NCBI RefSeq assembly: GCF_017873095.1
Contig: NZ_JAGGJU010000005.1
Location: forward strand, 124,001 to 188,000
DNA length: 64,000 nt
Source: Heterorhizobium halophytocola
Lineage (GTDB): Bacteria; Pseudomonadota; Alphaproteobacteria; Rhizobiales; Rhizobiaceae
Direction of reading: 5' to 3'
Every line of letters begins with the position of its first letter. Within the stretch, counting starts at the first letter, position 1. Below, in pieces: positions 18,527-28,951 of the stretch. A program made the position numbers and the translations under genes. The notes beneath the pieces were generated by a model. The model saw nothing but the letters and a program-made list of their open reading frames with translations, did not search any database and was not told the origin of the DNA.

Positions 18527-18712
18527 ATGGAACAAATTTCCGACAATGAGATCGAGCGCAGCACCCTGCTCGAAGTCTTCAACGTCTCCGAATTCTGCAA
18601 ACGCTACCGTCTCGACGCTCTCGAGGAACGCCGCCTGCGGGTGCTGTTCGGTGAATTTGCCACCCAGCACGAATTGCTGATGAATGCCCGTCGCGAACCG
18701 AAGTTTCGCTGA
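18527..18712 (+). CDS. 61-residue stress-type hypothetical protein
   Basis: A small soluble, highly charged, probably all-helical protein (MEQISDNEIERSTLLEVF, then EFCKRYRLDALEERRLRVLF) ending in NARREPKFR. No domain is recognised. It is supported as a real gene by a GGGAGG ribosome-binding site, a consensus general-stress promoter just upstream, and a terminator with a T8 tract about 40 bp after the stop. It stands alone. By context it is likely induced on entry to stationary phase or under osmotic and oxidative stress. Confidence 0.72.
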   Translation: MEQISDNEIERSTLLEVFNVSEFCKRYRLDALEERRLRVLFGEFATQHELLMNARREPKFR

Positions 18713-18754
18713 CAACCAGTCCGCTCTCGTCACGTAGAGCACCGTCAGATGCAT

Positions 18755-18782
18755 GCGGTCCCCTCAAGGGCCGCTTTTTTTT
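18755..18782 (+). terminator. terminator after 61-residue ORF
   Basis: Stem GCGGTCC/GGGCCGC with a six-base loop (CCTCAA), followed by eight T residues: a textbook rho-independent terminator. Confidence 0.85.
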
Positions 18783-18975
18783 ATGCGATTTTTCAGCCAA
18801 TGGCCGTCAAAGCGTCCAACATGCGAACAGGGCCCCAGGGGCCGGTGGCGAAAAACGCACGGAGAAAGGCTCGCCGACAGGCCGGCTCACCGGCTCGCGG
18901 CCGCGCAAAAAATCTCTTGTTTTTTGGATCTTGTGACCTGTCATTCTGGGGGAATGAGCCAGGTTCTGTCTTAAT

Positions 18976-19052
<77 letters not shown>

Positions 19053-19154
19053 ACCTGCCCTCTTGCGAAGGCAGGTTCTCCATAAAGGCTAGCCCTACAC
19101 TGCGCAAGCGAAAAACCAGTTCGCCCCAGCGAAAAAACCGTGCCCGGCCTGTCG

Positions 19155-19685
19155 CTATCGAACCTGGTCGAGCAGCCGTTTGCATTCCAGCAGATCGTAG
19201 AGCGCCTCCTGCAGAAGTGCCCGGTCTTCCTTGCCGACGGCCGGCCCCTTGCCGGAGGCCACGAGGGTGTCGCCATCCTCTGCGCCGCCAAAGCCGAAGA
19301 ACCGGCCGCTGGCGCGCGCCTTTGGTCGGCCGAGGATCTGGTCGTCGTCCATCCGCGGTTCTTCCACCTTGGCAGGCGGGACTGCTGCGACCAGCGCTTC
19401 CATGGTCGCGACATCGCCATTGGCGATCGCCACGACGAATTTGTTGCCGTTGGTCTTGAGGAGCTTCTGCACGCCCTTGATCGTGTAGCCCTGATCGTAG
19501 AGCAGGTGGCGGATCCCCTTCAGCAGATCCACGTCGTCCGGCCGGTAGTAGCGGCGTCCGCCGCCGCGCTTCATCGGCTTGATCTGCGGAAAACGCGTCT
19601 CCCAGAACCGCAACACATGCTGCGGAAGATCGAGATCCTCGGCCACTTCGCTGATGGTCCGAAAGGCGTCTGGGCTCTTGTCCAC
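19155..19685 (-). CDS. MerR-family transcriptional regulator
   Basis: A 176-residue DNA-binding protein. Residues 8-75 are a MerR winged helix ([22 protein letters not shown], then [18 protein letters not shown]) and include the [10 protein letters not shown] helix. The C-terminal part is variable and has no cysteine pair or known ligand pocket, so it is not a metal or SoxR-type sensor. I start it at GTG 19685, with AGGA eight bases upstream; TTG 19700 is possible. In rhizobia this gene regularly follows ihfA, as here, but its targets are unknown. Confidence 0.88.
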   Translation of the reverse strand: MDKSPDAFRTISEVAEDLDLPQHVLRFWETRFPQIKPMKRGGGRRYYRPDDVDLLKGIRHLLYDQGYTIKGVQKLLKTNGNKFVVAIANGDVATMEALVAAVPPAKVEEPRMDDDQILGRPKARASGRFFGFGGAEDGDTLVASGKGPAVGKEDRALLQEALYDLLECKRLLDQVR

Positions 19686-19921
19686 GGGCTCTGTCCTCAA
19701 CGGTCAGGGGGCCGACGGAACGGTCGGCGACTCACGGAACCATTTCAACGATTTGCAACGGGAAATTCAAGCAGGCGGAGAAGCACACAGCGGGGTTATC
19801 CCCTTTGCCGGACTTTTACGTCCCATCAAGCGGGCAAGGACGGCTGTCATTGCGGTTCGGCGCCTGAGGTTTTCGACCTCGCGTCCGGGGCCGCGCGGGT
19901 TCTCCGGTTCGGCCGTCCGAT

Positions 19922-20260
19922 TCAGGCTGCCGGATTTTGCGGCTTCTGCTTGGCCTTGCGCGACAGATGCGCCCGCAGGATGCGCTGCTTCAGCACATTG
20001 GAAGCCTTGAAGGTCATCACCCGCCGCGGCGAAATCGGCACTTCCTCGCCGGTTTTCGGATTGCGGCCGATACGCTCGTTCTTGCTGCGGACCTGAAAGG
20101 TGGCGAAAGACGACAGCTTGACGATCTCGCCACGCACGATCGCATTGCAGATTTCGTCGATGACGGTCTCGACGAGTTCAGCCGATTCGGTGCGCGAGAG
20201 GCCAACCTTGCGGAAGACCGACTCTGCCAGATCTGCTCGCGTCACTGTCTTTCCGCTCAT
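19922..20260 (-). CDS. ihfA: integration host factor subunit alpha
   Basis: A 112-residue nucleoid protein of the HU/IHF fold that pairs with IHF-beta to bend DNA at specific sites. It begins [20 protein letters not shown] and carries the beta-arm sequence [20 protein letters not shown] with the DNA-intercalating proline. The C-terminal tail ([11 protein letters not shown]) is slightly longer than in E. coli, which is usual for rhizobia. It is downstream of fabH on the same strand and is followed after 236 bp by the MerR gene. Confidence 0.95.
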   Translation of the reverse strand: MSGKTVTRADLAESVFRKVGLSRTESAELVETVIDEICNAIVRGEIVKLSSFATFQVRSKNERIGRNPKTGEEVPISPRRVMTFKASNVLKQRILRAHLSRKAKQKPQNPAA

Positions 20261-20370
20261 AGCTCTCCGCCTATTGTTTTTCCGCCGCCGCCTGAAAGCA
20301 TATTGAGAGTATTGCCCTTGAAGGTAGTGGTCAAGCGCCTGTTTGAAATCCTTTATTTCGAATCGGACGG

Positions 20371-21342
20371 CTACCAGCGAAGTAGAATAGCACCCCAGGT
20401 GAAACCGCCACCCATGGCTTCGAGGAGCACCATGTCGCCCTTTTTCAGGCGGCCATCGCCGGCCGCGGTGGCGAGCGCCAGCGGGATCGATGCGGCCGAT
20501 GTGTTGCCGTGCTGGTCGACGGTCATCACCACCTTTTCCGAGGGAATGCCGAGCTTCCTGGCGGAGCCGTCGATGATCCGCTTGTTGGCCTGGTGCGGCA
20601 CCAGCCAGTCGACATCCTCGGCCGTGAGCGCGGTGGCATCGAAGGCCTGTTCGATCACATCGGTGATCATCCCGACGGCGTGCTTGAACACCTCGCGGCC
20701 TTCCATGCGCAGGTGACCGACGGTGCCGGTCGAGGACGGGCCGCCGTCGACATACAGCTTTTCCTTGTGGGAGCCGTCGGAGCGCAGCTGGCATGTCAGC
20801 ACGCCGCGATCGGCAACCGTGCCCTCGCCTTCGGCCGCTTCCAGCACCACGGCGCCTGCCCCGTCGCCGAAGAGCACGCAGGTCGTGCGATCGGTCCAGT
20901 CGAGAATGCGCGAAAACGTCTCGGCGCCGATCACCAGAACGCGTTTGGCCATGCCGCCGCGAATGTAGAGGTCTGCGGTCGTCAGCGCATAGACGAAACC
21001 GGAGCAGACGGCCTGCATGTCGAAGGCAAAGCCATGCACCATGCCGAGCCGGTTCTGGATGTCGACCGCGGTTGCCGGAAACGTATTGTCCGGCGTCGAG
21101 GTGGCACAGATGATGACGTCGATATCGTCAGGGGAGAGCCCGGCATTGGCAAGGGCGGCGCGGGCTGCGTCCGCGCCCAGAGACGCCGTCGTCTCGCCGT
21201 CGCCGGCGATATAGCGCTGGCGGATACCGGTTCGCTGGACAATCCACTCGTCCGAGGTCTCGACCATGCCCTCCATCTCGCGATTGGTCATCAATCGCTT
21301 CGGGAGAGACGCCCCGAAACCGCACACTACTGAACGAATCAT
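20371..21342 (-). CDS. fabH: 3-oxoacyl-ACP synthase III
   Basis: Initiates type II fatty acid synthesis by condensing acetyl-CoA with malonyl-ACP. The 323-residue length is standard, and the Cys-His-Asn triad is complete: Cys113 in QAVCSGF, His in PHQANKRII, and Asn in QHGNTSAAS. It ends with [13 protein letters not shown]. It sits 20 bp downstream of plsX on the same strand, so phospholipid and fatty acid initiation enzymes are made together; the ihfA gene follows. Confidence 0.97.
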   Translation of the reverse strand: MIRSVVCGFGASLPKRLMTNREMEGMVETSDEWIVQRTGIRQRYIAGDGETTASLGADAARAALANAGLSPDDIDVIICATSTPDNTFPATAVDIQNRLGMVHGFAFDMQAVCSGFVYALTTADLYIRGGMAKRVLVIGAETFSRILDWTDRTTCVLFGDGAGAVVLEAAEGEGTVADRGVLTCQLRSDGSHKEKLYVDGGPSSTGTVGHLRMEGREVFKHAVGMITDVIEQAFDATALTAEDVDWLVPHQANKRIIDGSARKLGIPSEKVVMTVDQHGNTSAASIPLALATAAGDGRLKKGDMVLLEAMGGGFTWGAILLRW

Positions 21343-21362
21343 TTTCGCTTATATCCTGACAT

Positions 21363-22409
21363 TCACGCTGCTTCAGGACCCGCATTCTTCGGGTGCTGCG
21401 CATGGTATCTGTTGAGATCGCTCTCGATCTTGCGGGTGAGCTCGTTGCGCGCCATGTCGTAACCGACGTCGATCGCCGCGGCAAAGCCTTCGCCGTCCGT
21501 TCCACCATGGCTCTTGATGACGATCCCGTTCAGGCCGAGGAAGACGCCGCCATTCACCTTGCGCGGGTCCATCTTCTCGCGCAGCCGGTCGAAGGCGCCC
21601 TTGGCGAGAATATAGCCGAGCTTGGCGAGCAGCGTGCGCGACATCGACAGCCGCAGGTATTCGGCGATCTGGCGAGCCGTACCCTCGGCCGTCTTCAGCG
21701 CGATATTGCCGGTAAAGCCTTCGGTGACGACCACATCGACAGTGCCCTTGCCGAGATCGCTGCCTTCGACGAAGCCGCAATATTCGATCGTATCCAGTCC
21801 GGCCTCGCGAATCAGGCGACCGGCCTCGCGGACCTCTTCTTGGCCCTTGACCTCTTCCACGCCGACATTCAGCAGACCGATCTTCGGATGCTCGATCTCG
21901 AAAAGGGCGCGGGCCATCGCGCCACCCATGACGGCGAAATCCAGAAGCTGCTGGGCATCGGCACCGATCGTCGCGCCGACATCGAGCACGATGCTTTCAC
22001 CGGCCAGCGTCGGCCAGATCGCCGCGATCGCCGGCCGTTCGATATTGGCCATGGTGCGCAGGCAGAACTTGGCCATGGCCATCAGCGCGCCGGTATTGCC
22101 GGCGGAGACGACGACGTCGGCCTCACCCTTCTTGACGGCGTCGATCGCCATCCACATGCTCGAGACATAACGGCCGCGGCGCAGCGCCTGGCTCGGCTTT
22201 TCGTCCATCGCGACCGCGACCTCGCAGTCGTGGAAGACGGCGTTCTGCTTCAGCTTGGGATGCGCCGCGAGCAGCGGCTCGCACTTGTCCTTCTGGCCGA
22301 ACAACAGGAACGTCACGTCGGGGTGGCGCTCCAGGGCCTTGGCGGCGCCGGGTATGACGACTTCCGGGCCGAAATCACCGCCCATCAAATCGAGAGAAAT
22401 TCTGATCAC
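21363..22409 (-). CDS. plsX: phosphate acyltransferase PlsX
   Basis: Peripheral membrane enzyme that turns acyl-ACP into acyl-phosphate, the donor for PlsY in phosphatidic acid synthesis. The 348-residue protein starts [21 protein letters not shown] and includes [11 protein letters not shown] and [15 protein letters not shown], all typical. I use GTG 22409 with AGGAGG upstream; the in-frame ATG at 22436 has no ribosome-binding site and falls before the conserved start. It lies between DUF177 and fabH, the usual lipid gene order, but without rpmF in between. Confidence 0.95.
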   Translation of the reverse strand: MIRISLDLMGGDFGPEVVIPGAAKALERHPDVTFLLFGQKDKCEPLLAAHPKLKQNAVFHDCEVAVAMDEKPSQALRRGRYVSSMWMAIDAVKKGEADVVVSAGNTGALMAMAKFCLRTMANIERPAIAAIWPTLAGESIVLDVGATIGADAQQLLDFAVMGGAMARALFEIEHPKIGLLNVGVEEVKGQEEVREAGRLIREAGLDTIEYCGFVEGSDLGKGTVDVVVTEGFTGNIALKTAEGTARQIAEYLRLSMSRTLLAKLGYILAKGAFDRLREKMDPRKVNGGVFLGLNGIVIKSHGGTDGEGFAAAIDVGYDMARNELTRKIESDLNRYHAQHPKNAGPEAA

Positions 22410-22518
22410 GCTAACCTGATCCTCCTGTTCGCCCATGGGCGAAATTTTGGCCAAAATACCGGTTTTGCGGGGCCATACAACTTAAATATGGCCACGATCA
22501 ACCGGCACTGCACGTCCG

Positions 22519-23082
22519 TCAGTCCTTTTTCAGGCCCTGCAGCACGGCAAAGGGAGAGGGCTTGGCATCCTCTTCCGCCTTGCTTTCCACGTGGGGTTCG
22601 AAGGATACGCCGGGCTTTCGCGGATAAGGATCGATCGACAGTGCGGCAAATTCGCTGACCAGTTCGCCCGCGTCGATCGTGTCGCCGGAAAACGTCTCCG
22701 GCAGATCAGGACCTTCCGGGTCGAGGACCATTTCGCCCGCCTCGTCGGTGACGATCCGCGCCAGCTTCGAACCCTCCGGCACGTAGATCTGCTCGAGGTC
22801 GGCCTTGAACTTCGACAGGACCGGCTCCAGCGTGACGACGCAGGATTGGACGACTTCGCCGCTGACCGTACCGCGAATCTTCACGCCGTCGCGCTTCCAG
22901 CGGCCGATATGGAGCTCGGCCTTCAAGGCGTTGACCGCCTCGACCTGCCAGAGCCGTGCGAGGCCCTCGCGCTCCTGTTCGTCCGCCTCCAGCCGCACCT
23001 GCACCGGATTTGCGGAGATATGACCGATCTTCACCGCATAGGAAAACGGCACGTCGGCACTGGGTGACTTATGAGATTTCAT
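22519..23082 (-). CDS. DUF177 (YceD-like) protein
   Basis: A 187-residue soluble protein of the DUF177 family, related to YceD and chloroplast proteins needed for 23S rRNA/large-subunit biogenesis. It contains the family core RGTVSGEVVQSCVVTLEPV and DLPETFSGDTIDAGELVSEFAALSIDP-like acidic region, ending in a KPSPFAVLQGLKKD tail. In many bacteria it precedes rpmF; here plsX follows directly. Its ATG overlaps the stop of the upstream chaperone gene by four bases, so the two are translationally coupled. Confidence 0.88.
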   Translation of the reverse strand: MKSHKSPSADVPFSYAVKIGHISANPVQVRLEADEQEREGLARLWQVEAVNALKAELHIGRWKRDGVKIRGTVSGEVVQSCVVTLEPVLSKFKADLEQIYVPEGSKLARIVTDEAGEMVLDPEGPDLPETFSGDTIDAGELVSEFAALSIDPYPRKPGVSFEPHVESKAEEDAKPSPFAVLQGLKKD

Positions 23083-23627
23083 CGCAATATTTCCTCCGGA
23101 GCCTTGATCGCCAGCCTGCCGGAAATGACCTCTTCTTCGGGACGCGTGGTGAGGTCGTCGTCCGTGGTGAACATCCAGGCGGCCAACCCCTCAAGATCGG
23201 GGGCCTTGTCGCCTGCTTCGGGATATATATTCCGGCGAAGCGCTTCTGCCAACCGATCGCGGTCGCGGGCGTCCAGCGCCGCGGCGTAGGATTCGAGCCG
23301 GCCGTAGAACATGGCCGCGAATTTCTTCATCCGCTTGGGCACGCCCTGATCGCCGATGCCGAGTTCGCGGATCGAGTGGTCGACATCCTGGAAGAAGGCG
23401 TCGACGATCTCCTGGGCCACTTCCTGCCCACCCTGCTGCGACTGGCGTGTCCGGCGAAAATAGAGGATCAGCACCAGCGCCAGGGCCTCGAACCGTCCCA
23501 TGACGGTATCGGGCACGCCCAGCGCCAGATAGAGGCTCGGGGCGCGGGCGACCGTCGTCAGCAGGTCATACTGCCTGTCGACGATCAGGCGGTTGTTCTT
23601 TTTTTTGCGCAAGAAACCGAAGACCAT
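23079..23627 (-). CDS. ubiquinol-cytochrome c chaperone (Cbp3/UQCC1-like)
   Basis: A 182-residue protein of the Cbp3 family, whose mitochondrial members assist cytochrome b synthesis and bc1 complex assembly. It starts MVFGFLRKKKNNR and has the family core LYLALGVPDTVMGRFEAL, VDAFFQDVDHSIRELGIGD and MKKFAAMFYGRLESYAAAL. There is no signal peptide or clear membrane helix, so it should act on the cytoplasmic side. It is the first gene of the DUF177-plsX-fabH run and overlaps DUF177 by four bases. Confidence 0.87.
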   Translation of the reverse strand: MVFGFLRKKKNNRLIVDRQYDLLTTVARAPSLYLALGVPDTVMGRFEALALVLILYFRRTRQSQQGGQEVAQEIVDAFFQDVDHSIRELGIGDQGVPKRMKKFAAMFYGRLESYAAALDARDRDRLAEALRRNIYPEAGDKAPDLEGLAAWMFTTDDDLTTRPEEEVISGRLAIKAPEEILR

Positions 23628-23898
23628 CGATAAACCCAGAATCCTTCGACACAGGCTGCGTGTTCCGGCCGCGTCATGTTGCATGATTGATAAAGCTGGT
23701 TTACCGAAGCAGTCGTGAATTGCAATGCCGCGGCTGCGGGGGCGTCGCAGCCGGTTCTGCACCCTCCGATGAAGAGACTGCGGCGAAAGTCGCGCATGTC
23801 GTCAACCTTTCCCCGGAAAGGCCATAATGATGTGCCCAAGAGGCGTTCCGGCTCGATAAGGCGGCCGGGCAGTGCAGGACGGGAGAATTTGGTTGAAC

Positions 23899-24390
23899 AT
23901 GCAGGACTTCAGATCGGACAAGGTTCTTCTGCGCAGCGTTGCCCTTGCGCTCATCCTGTCCTCGGCCGGGCTTGCGGGCTGCACGACGACGGAAGTGTTC
24001 CACAACGGCTATGTGGTTGACCAGGACGCCCTTGCGCTGGTGCCGGTCGGATCGAGCCGCGAACAGGCCCTGTTGACGCTCGGCACGCCGTCGACCACTG
24101 CCACCTTCGACGGCGAGGTGTTCTACTACATCTCCCAGACCCGCAAGCGGACTTTCGCCTTCCAGAAGCAGCAGCTCGTCGACCAGCACATCCTGGCCAT
24201 CTATTTCGACAAGGACGGCGTGGTGTCCAACCGTGCCGACTACACGCTGAAGGACGGTAAGGTATTCGACAACATTTCCCGCACGACACCGACCGGCGGC
24301 AAGGACCTGACCTTCCTGCAGCAGATCCTCTCGGGTGGCGGCGGCGCTGCCAACTCCGTCAAGAACATCTTCGGCGGCGGCGGCCTCTGA
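23899..24390 (+). CDS. bamE: outer membrane assembly lipoprotein BamE (SmpA/OmlA)
   Basis: A 163-residue lipoprotein; the signal peptide ends in the lipobox LAGC with Cys28 predicted to be lipidated. The SmpA/OmlA domain follows (VPVGSSREQALLTLGTPSTT near residues 52-71, then FYYISQTRKRTFAFQ), as in BamE, an accessory part of the BAM machine that inserts outer-membrane proteins. The C-terminal Gly-rich tail (GGGGAANSVKNIFGGGGL) is typical of rhizobial forms. ATG 23899 is chosen; TTG 23893, six bases from GGGAGA, is an alternative. It is divergent from the Cbp3 gene. Confidence 0.9.
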   Translation: MQDFRSDKVLLRSVALALILSSAGLAGCTTTEVFHNGYVVDQDALALVPVGSSREQALLTLGTPSTTATFDGEVFYYISQTRKRTFAFQKQQLVDQHILAIYFDKDGVVSNRADYTLKDGKVFDNISRTTPTGGKDLTFLQQILSGGGGAANSVKNIFGGGGL

Positions 24391-24417
24391 TCGCTGCCAG
24401 CACTGCCTGCCATTTGA

Positions 24418-24452
24418 AACACCGCGGAGATCGCTCTCCGCGGTGTTTTCGT
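24418..24452 (+). terminator. bamE terminator
   Basis: Thirteen-base-pair stem (AACACCGCGGAGA with TCTCCGCGGTGTT) around a TCGC loop, followed by TTCGTTTT. It lies between convergent bamE and hppA and, read on the other strand, could serve hppA too. Confidence 0.88.
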
Positions 24453-24480
24453 TTTCAAGGCATGGTGCGAATGTTATTGT

Positions 24481-26628
24481 CTACCCGGCAAGCACCGCCA
24501 GCAGCAGCAGCGCCACGATATTGGTGATCTTGATCGCCGGATTGACGGCGGGACCTGCCGTGTCCTTGTAGGGATCGCCGACCGTGTCGCCGGTCACCGA
24601 GGCCTTGTGCGCATCCGACCCCTTGATATGGCGCACCCCGTCCTTGTCGACGAAGCCGTCCTCGAAGCTCTTCTTGGCATTGTCCCAGGCACCGCCGCCC
24701 GACGTCATGGAAATCGCGACGAACAATCCGTTGACGATGACCCCGAGCAGCGAGGCGCCCAGCGCCGCGAAGGCGGAAGCCTTGGAGCCGGAAACCAGAA
24801 GAATGCCGAAATAGACGAAGAACGGTGCCTGCACCGGCAGCAGCGAGGGGATGATCATCTCGCGGATGGCGGCCTTCGTCAGCAGATCGACGGCGCGGCC
24901 ATAGTCCGGCTTGACGGTGCCCTCCATGATGCCGGGGTTCTCCCGGAACTGCCGGCGCACCTCCTCGACGATCGAGCCTGCCGCCCGCCCGACGGCGGTC
25001 ATGGCAATGCCGCCGAACAGATAGGGGATCAGCCCGCCGAAGATCAGCCCCGACACGACATAGGGGTTGGAGAGATCGAACGAGATCGGCCCGATATCGG
25101 CGAAATACGGAAACTGGTCCGGATTGGCCGCATAATAGCGCAGGTCGAAGGAATAGGCGGCAAACAGCACCAGGGCGCCGAGACCGGCAGAACCGATCGC
25201 ATAGCCCTTGGTCACCGCCTTGGTCGTGTTGCCGACGGCGTCCAGCGCGTCGGTCGATTTGCGCACTTCGGGATCGAGCCCTGCCATTTCGGCGATGCCG
25301 CCGGCATTGTCGGTCACCGGGCCGAAGGCGTCGAGCGCGACGATCATGCCGGCCAGGCCGAGCATGGTGGTGACGGCGATCGCCGTGCCGAACAGGCCGG
25401 CCAGCAGATAGGTGGCAATGATACCGCCGACGATGACGAGCGCCGGCAGCGCCGTCGATTCGAGCGAGACCGCCAGTCCCTGGATGACATTGGTCCCGTG
25501 GCCGGTGACCGAGGCCTGGGCGATCGAGTTTACCGGGCGCTTGTTGGTGCCGGTATAATATTCGGTGATCACTACGATCAGGGCCGTGACGACGAGGCCG
25601 ACGATCCCGCAGAGAAACAGGTTGAAGCCGGTGATCGCCCGTCCGTCGGCGACCCCGACCGCGCCCCAGCCGATGGTCAGCGTGTTGGCGATGACCAGAC
25701 CCACGATCGACAACAGACCGGTGACGATCAGCCCCTTGTAGAGCGCGCCCATGATCGAGCTGTTGCGGCCGAGCTTGACGAAGAAGGTGCCGATGATCGA
25801 GGTGACGATGCACACCGCGCAGATGACGAGCGGATAGACCATCGTCGTCTGCACGAGTTCAGCGTCACCGGCAAAGAAGATCGCGGCAAGCACCATGGTG
25901 GCGACGACCGAGACGGCATAGGTCTCGAACAGGTCGGCTGCCATGCCGGCGCAGTCGCCGACATTGTCGCCGACATTGTCGGCGATCGTGGCCGGGTTGC
26001 GCGGATCGTCCTCCGGGATCCCCGCCTCGACCTTGCCGACGAGATCGCCGCCAACATCGGCGCCCTTGGTGAAGATGCCGCCGCCCAGACGGGCAAAGAT
26101 CGAAATCAGCGAAGCGCCGAAACCGAGCGCCACCAGCGCATCGATCACCTCGCGCGAGCCGCTTTCATGGCCAAGGCCAGCGGTCAGAATAAGATAGTAG
26201 ACGGAGACGCCAAGCAAGGCGAGGCCGGCCACCAGCATGCCGGTGATGGCACCGGACTTGAAGGCGATATCGAGACCCGCACCGAGGCTGAGGGACGAGG
26301 CCTGCGCGGTGCGCACATTGGCCCGCACCGACACATGCATGCCGATGAAGCCGGCTGCACCCGACAGCACGGCCCCGATCAGGAAGCCGATGGCGGCCGT
26401 TGCCGACAGCAATATCCATGCAATCACGAAAACCACGGCGCCGACGATCGCAATCGTCACATATTGCCGCGTGAGATAGGCTTGCGCCCCTTCCCGGATG
26501 AAACCTGCAATTTCCTGCATTCGCGCAGTGCCCTGGTCGGCCGCAAGAACGGAACGTGTCGCCCAGATCGCATAAACGACGGACAGCAGGCCGCACAGGA
26601 TTACGCCTAAAGTAATCGACATTCGCAT
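24481..26628 (-). CDS. hppA: membrane-bound H+-translocating pyrophosphatase, K+-independent type
   Basis: Integral membrane pump that couples hydrolysis of pyrophosphate to proton export, in acidocalcisomes or the cell membrane of rhizobia. The 715-residue protein has about 16 helices and the signature [18 protein letters not shown], plus the second acidic cluster [19 protein letters not shown] and [10 protein letters not shown]. The residue that decides K+ dependence is Lys in [10 protein letters not shown], as in K+-independent enzymes (Ala in K+-dependent ones). ATG 26628 lies four bases from GGAGG; ATG 26622 has better spacing. It converges with bamE. Confidence 0.96.
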   Translation of the reverse strand: MRMSITLGVILCGLLSVVYAIWATRSVLAADQGTARMQEIAGFIREGAQAYLTRQYVTIAIVGAVVFVIAWILLSATAAIGFLIGAVLSGAAGFIGMHVSVRANVRTAQASSLSLGAGLDIAFKSGAITGMLVAGLALLGVSVYYLILTAGLGHESGSREVIDALVALGFGASLISIFARLGGGIFTKGADVGGDLVGKVEAGIPEDDPRNPATIADNVGDNVGDCAGMAADLFETYAVSVVATMVLAAIFFAGDAELVQTTMVYPLVICAVCIVTSIIGTFFVKLGRNSSIMGALYKGLIVTGLLSIVGLVIANTLTIGWGAVGVADGRAITGFNLFLCGIVGLVVTALIVVITEYYTGTNKRPVNSIAQASVTGHGTNVIQGLAVSLESTALPALVIVGGIIATYLLAGLFGTAIAVTTMLGLAGMIVALDAFGPVTDNAGGIAEMAGLDPEVRKSTDALDAVGNTTKAVTKGYAIGSAGLGALVLFAAYSFDLRYYAANPDQFPYFADIGPISFDLSNPYVVSGLIFGGLIPYLFGGIAMTAVGRAAGSIVEEVRRQFRENPGIMEGTVKPDYGRAVDLLTKAAIREMIIPSLLPVQAPFFVYFGILLVSGSKASAFAALGASLLGVIVNGLFVAISMTSGGGAWDNAKKSFEDGFVDKDGVRHIKGSDAHKASVTGDTVGDPYKDTAGPAVNPAIKITNIVALLLLAVLAG

Positions 26629-26769
26629 TACCCTCCCGGATGCCCGCGCCTAGCTTGCGCGGGCGATGACAATCGGGCAGCCCCCTCCTCCGGGACCGTC
26701 CGCGCATGGAGAGTGCGTTGCCGTTCAGGTCGCGTCAAGCCCCGCTTCGGTAGGGGCCGGACCGGGGCA

Positions 26770-27999
26770 TCAGGCTGCGGATTTGCGGCGCGAAGCCTGC
26801 ATCTGCAGCAGGATGAGGATCAGGCAGACGATGACAACCGGCCAGATCACGAGGTTCATCACCGACCAGCCATAGGCGCTGAACACCTTGCCGGAGGAGA
26901 AGGAGGATAGCGCGACAAAGCCGAAGAGGATGATGTCGTGGAAGCCCTGGACCTTGTCGGCCTCCTGCGGCCGGTAGCTGGAGGCGACGATGGAGGTGGC
27001 ACCGATGAAGCCGAAATTCCAGCCGATGCCGAGCAGCACCAGCGCCAGCCAGAAGTTCCATAGCGCCACGCCCATATGCGCGACGACGGCGCAGCCCAGC
27101 AGGATGACGAGGCCGGCCGCAACCACCTTCTCGGCGCCGTAGCGGGTGATCAGCATGCCGGTGAAGAAGCTCGGCCCGAACATCGCGATGACGTGCCACT
27201 GGATGCCGAGCGTCGCCAGATCGCTCGAGAATCCGCAGCCGACGACCATGGCCAGCGGTGCGCCGGTCATCATGAAGGACATCATGGCATAGGTGCTGAC
27301 GCCGCAGATCAGGCCGGTGAGAAAGCGCTGGGTCAGCACGATCTCCAGCAGCGGTCGCGCCGGCGCGTGGGTTTGCGCCTGAACGGTGGTATTCTTCGGC
27401 AGGTTGAGGAAGCTCAGTACCACGATCGCCACCAGCATCAGCGGTGCGAGCCCCATGAAGACGCCGGCAAATGTGACAGGCGCCAGGAAATCCTTCAGCA
27501 GGATGGCGAGCTGCGGACCGACAACCGCCGAGACGATGCCGCCGGCGAGGATCCAGGAGATGGCCTTGGCCTTGTAGAAGCTGGGCGCTGCGTCGGCAGC
27601 GGCAAAGCGGATCTTCTGGGTGAAGCCGCCCGATATGCCGACGAGAAGCAGCGCGGCGGCGAAAAGCCAGAAATCCGACAGGTATAGTGCATAGGTGGCC
27701 AGCAGGCCGCCGGCCGCCCCAAGGACAGCGCCGAGCATGAAGCTCTGCTTGCGGCCGAGAAACCGCGACAGCGTGGCGATGATGACGGCGCCGAAGGCAA
27801 CCCCGAGATTGAAGCCCGTCACCGGGGCGGTGGCGAGCGACTTGTCGGCACCCAGCAGCGCGAAGCCGGCCAGTCCGCCGGTGGAAATCGTCAAAGGCGC
27901 TGCCGAGCCGAGGATCGCCTGGGCAACGGTCAGGATGGCTATGTTGCGCTTGGCCGAACCAAGCCTGGTATCCATTGCCGTTGCCTCAACCGCCGTCAT
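26770..27999 (-). CDS. MFS transporter
   Basis: A 409-residue membrane protein with twelve predicted helices of the major facilitator superfamily. The loop after helix 2 carries the MFS-A-like sequence SRFLGRKQSF, and the middle loop contains NLPKNTTVQAQTHAPARP. No substrate-defining motif is recognised. ATG 27999 follows AGGAACGGGTC; the longer frame would overlap nusB. It begins 13 bp after nusB and is probably read from the ribH-nusB transcript. Confidence 0.85.
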   Translation of the reverse strand: MTAVEATAMDTRLGSAKRNIAILTVAQAILGSAAPLTISTGGLAGFALLGADKSLATAPVTGFNLGVAFGAVIIATLSRFLGRKQSFMLGAVLGAAGGLLATYALYLSDFWLFAAALLLVGISGGFTQKIRFAAADAAPSFYKAKAISWILAGGIVSAVVGPQLAILLKDFLAPVTFAGVFMGLAPLMLVAIVVLSFLNLPKNTTVQAQTHAPARPLLEIVLTQRFLTGLICGVSTYAMMSFMMTGAPLAMVVGCGFSSDLATLGIQWHVIAMFGPSFFTGMLITRYGAEKVVAAGLVILLGCAVVAHMGVALWNFWLALVLLGIGWNFGFIGATSIVASSYRPQEADKVQGFHDIILFGFVALSSFSSGKVFSAYGWSVMNLVIWPVVIVCLILILLQMQASRRKSAA

Positions 28000-28012
28000 G
28001 ACCCGTTCCTGT

Positions 28013-28492
28013 TCAGCTGTTCTGAGCCCTGACCTGCTTGGCGATGCGGTCAAGGACAGCATTCACCAGCTTGGGCTCGTCTTCCTCGAAGAAAGCCTGG
28101 GCGATATCGACATACTCGGTGACGATCACGGCGACCGGCACATCCTTGCGGTTGATCAGTTCGAACGTGCCGGCACGCAGGATGGCACGCACGGTGCTGT
28201 CGATGCGCGACAGCGACCAGCCCTCCTGCAGGGCACCGCGGATCACCGGATCGATGGTCGGCTGGCTGTCGACGACGCCGGAAACGATCGACCGGAACCA
28301 GCCGGCATCGGCCTTCAGATAGGTGTCGCCGTCGAGTTCCTGTCCGAGACGATGGGCCTCGTATTCGGCAACGACTTCCAGAAGGCCGGCGCCACCGATA
28401 TCCATCTGGTACAGCGCCTGAACGGCCGCCAGACGGGCAGCGCCGCGCTGGTTTGCGGTCTTCGGCGACTTGGGCGTGTTTTCGCTGGTCAT
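28013..28492 (-). CDS. nusB: transcription antitermination factor NusB
   Basis: A 159-residue RNA-binding protein that joins NusE(S10) on boxA RNA to allow rRNA antitermination. It has the all-helical NusB pattern: [19 protein letters not shown] near residues 16-34 and [29 protein letters not shown] C-terminal helices leading to [13 protein letters not shown]. It follows ribH by three bases on the same strand, the conserved riboflavin-NusB arrangement, and an MFS gene follows it. Confidence 0.96.
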   Translation of the reverse strand: MTSENTPKSPKTANQRGAARLAAVQALYQMDIGGAGLLEVVAEYEAHRLGQELDGDTYLKADAGWFRSIVSGVVDSQPTIDPVIRGALQEGWSLSRIDSTVRAILRAGTFELINRKDVPVAVIVTEYVDIAQAFFEEDEPKLVNAVLDRIAKQVRAQNS

Positions 28493-28495
28493 GGT

Positions 28496-28951
28496 TCAGC
28501 CACCCAGTTTCTTTTTCAGGGCGATCATCGTCAGCGCCGCCTTGGCGGCAAAGCCGCCCTTGTCCTTGTCGGTGCGGCGCGCGCGGGCCCAGGCCTGCTC
28601 CTCGTTCTCGACCGTCAGGATACCATTGCCGATCGCCAGCGATTCCGAAACCGTCAGGTCCATGATGGCGCGGCAGGATTCATTGGCAACGATATCGAAA
28701 TGATAGGTCTCGCCGCGGATGACCATGCCGAGCGCGACAAAGCCGTCATATTCTGTGCCGCCGGTATCGGCGCCATCGAGTGCCATGGCGATCGCTGCCG
28801 GCACTTCCAGCGCACCCATCACGGTGACGACGTCATAGGTCGCGCCGGCTTCGTCGAGCGCTGTCTTGGCGCCGTCGAGCAAGGCGTCCGACATGTCGTC
28901 GTAAAAGCGGGCCTCGACGATCAGGAGATGCGGCGCGGTGTGCTGCGGCAT
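28496..28951 (-). CDS. ribH: 6,7-dimethyl-8-ribityllumazine synthase
   Basis: Penultimate enzyme of riboflavin synthesis, joining ribitylaminouracil with dihydroxybutanone phosphate. The 151-residue product shows [19 protein letters not shown], the catalytic region [18 protein letters not shown] with its histidine, and [22 protein letters not shown] lies eight bases before the ATG. It heads the ribH-nusB operon and is separated from ribE-ribD by three genes on the opposite strand. Confidence 0.96.
   Translation of the reverse strand: MPQHTAPHLLIVEARFYDDMSDALLDGAKTALDEAGATYDVVTVMGALEVPAAIAMALDGADTGGTEYDGFVALGMVIRGETYHFDIVANESCRAIMDLTVSESLAIGNGILTVENEEQAWARARRTDKDKGGFAAKAALTMIALKKKLGG

Noticed and set aside
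24607..26610. A 667-codon plus-strand frame opposite hppA
   Set aside because: Rich in Asp, Gly, Arg and His with no recognisable fold; hppA on the other strand is unambiguous.
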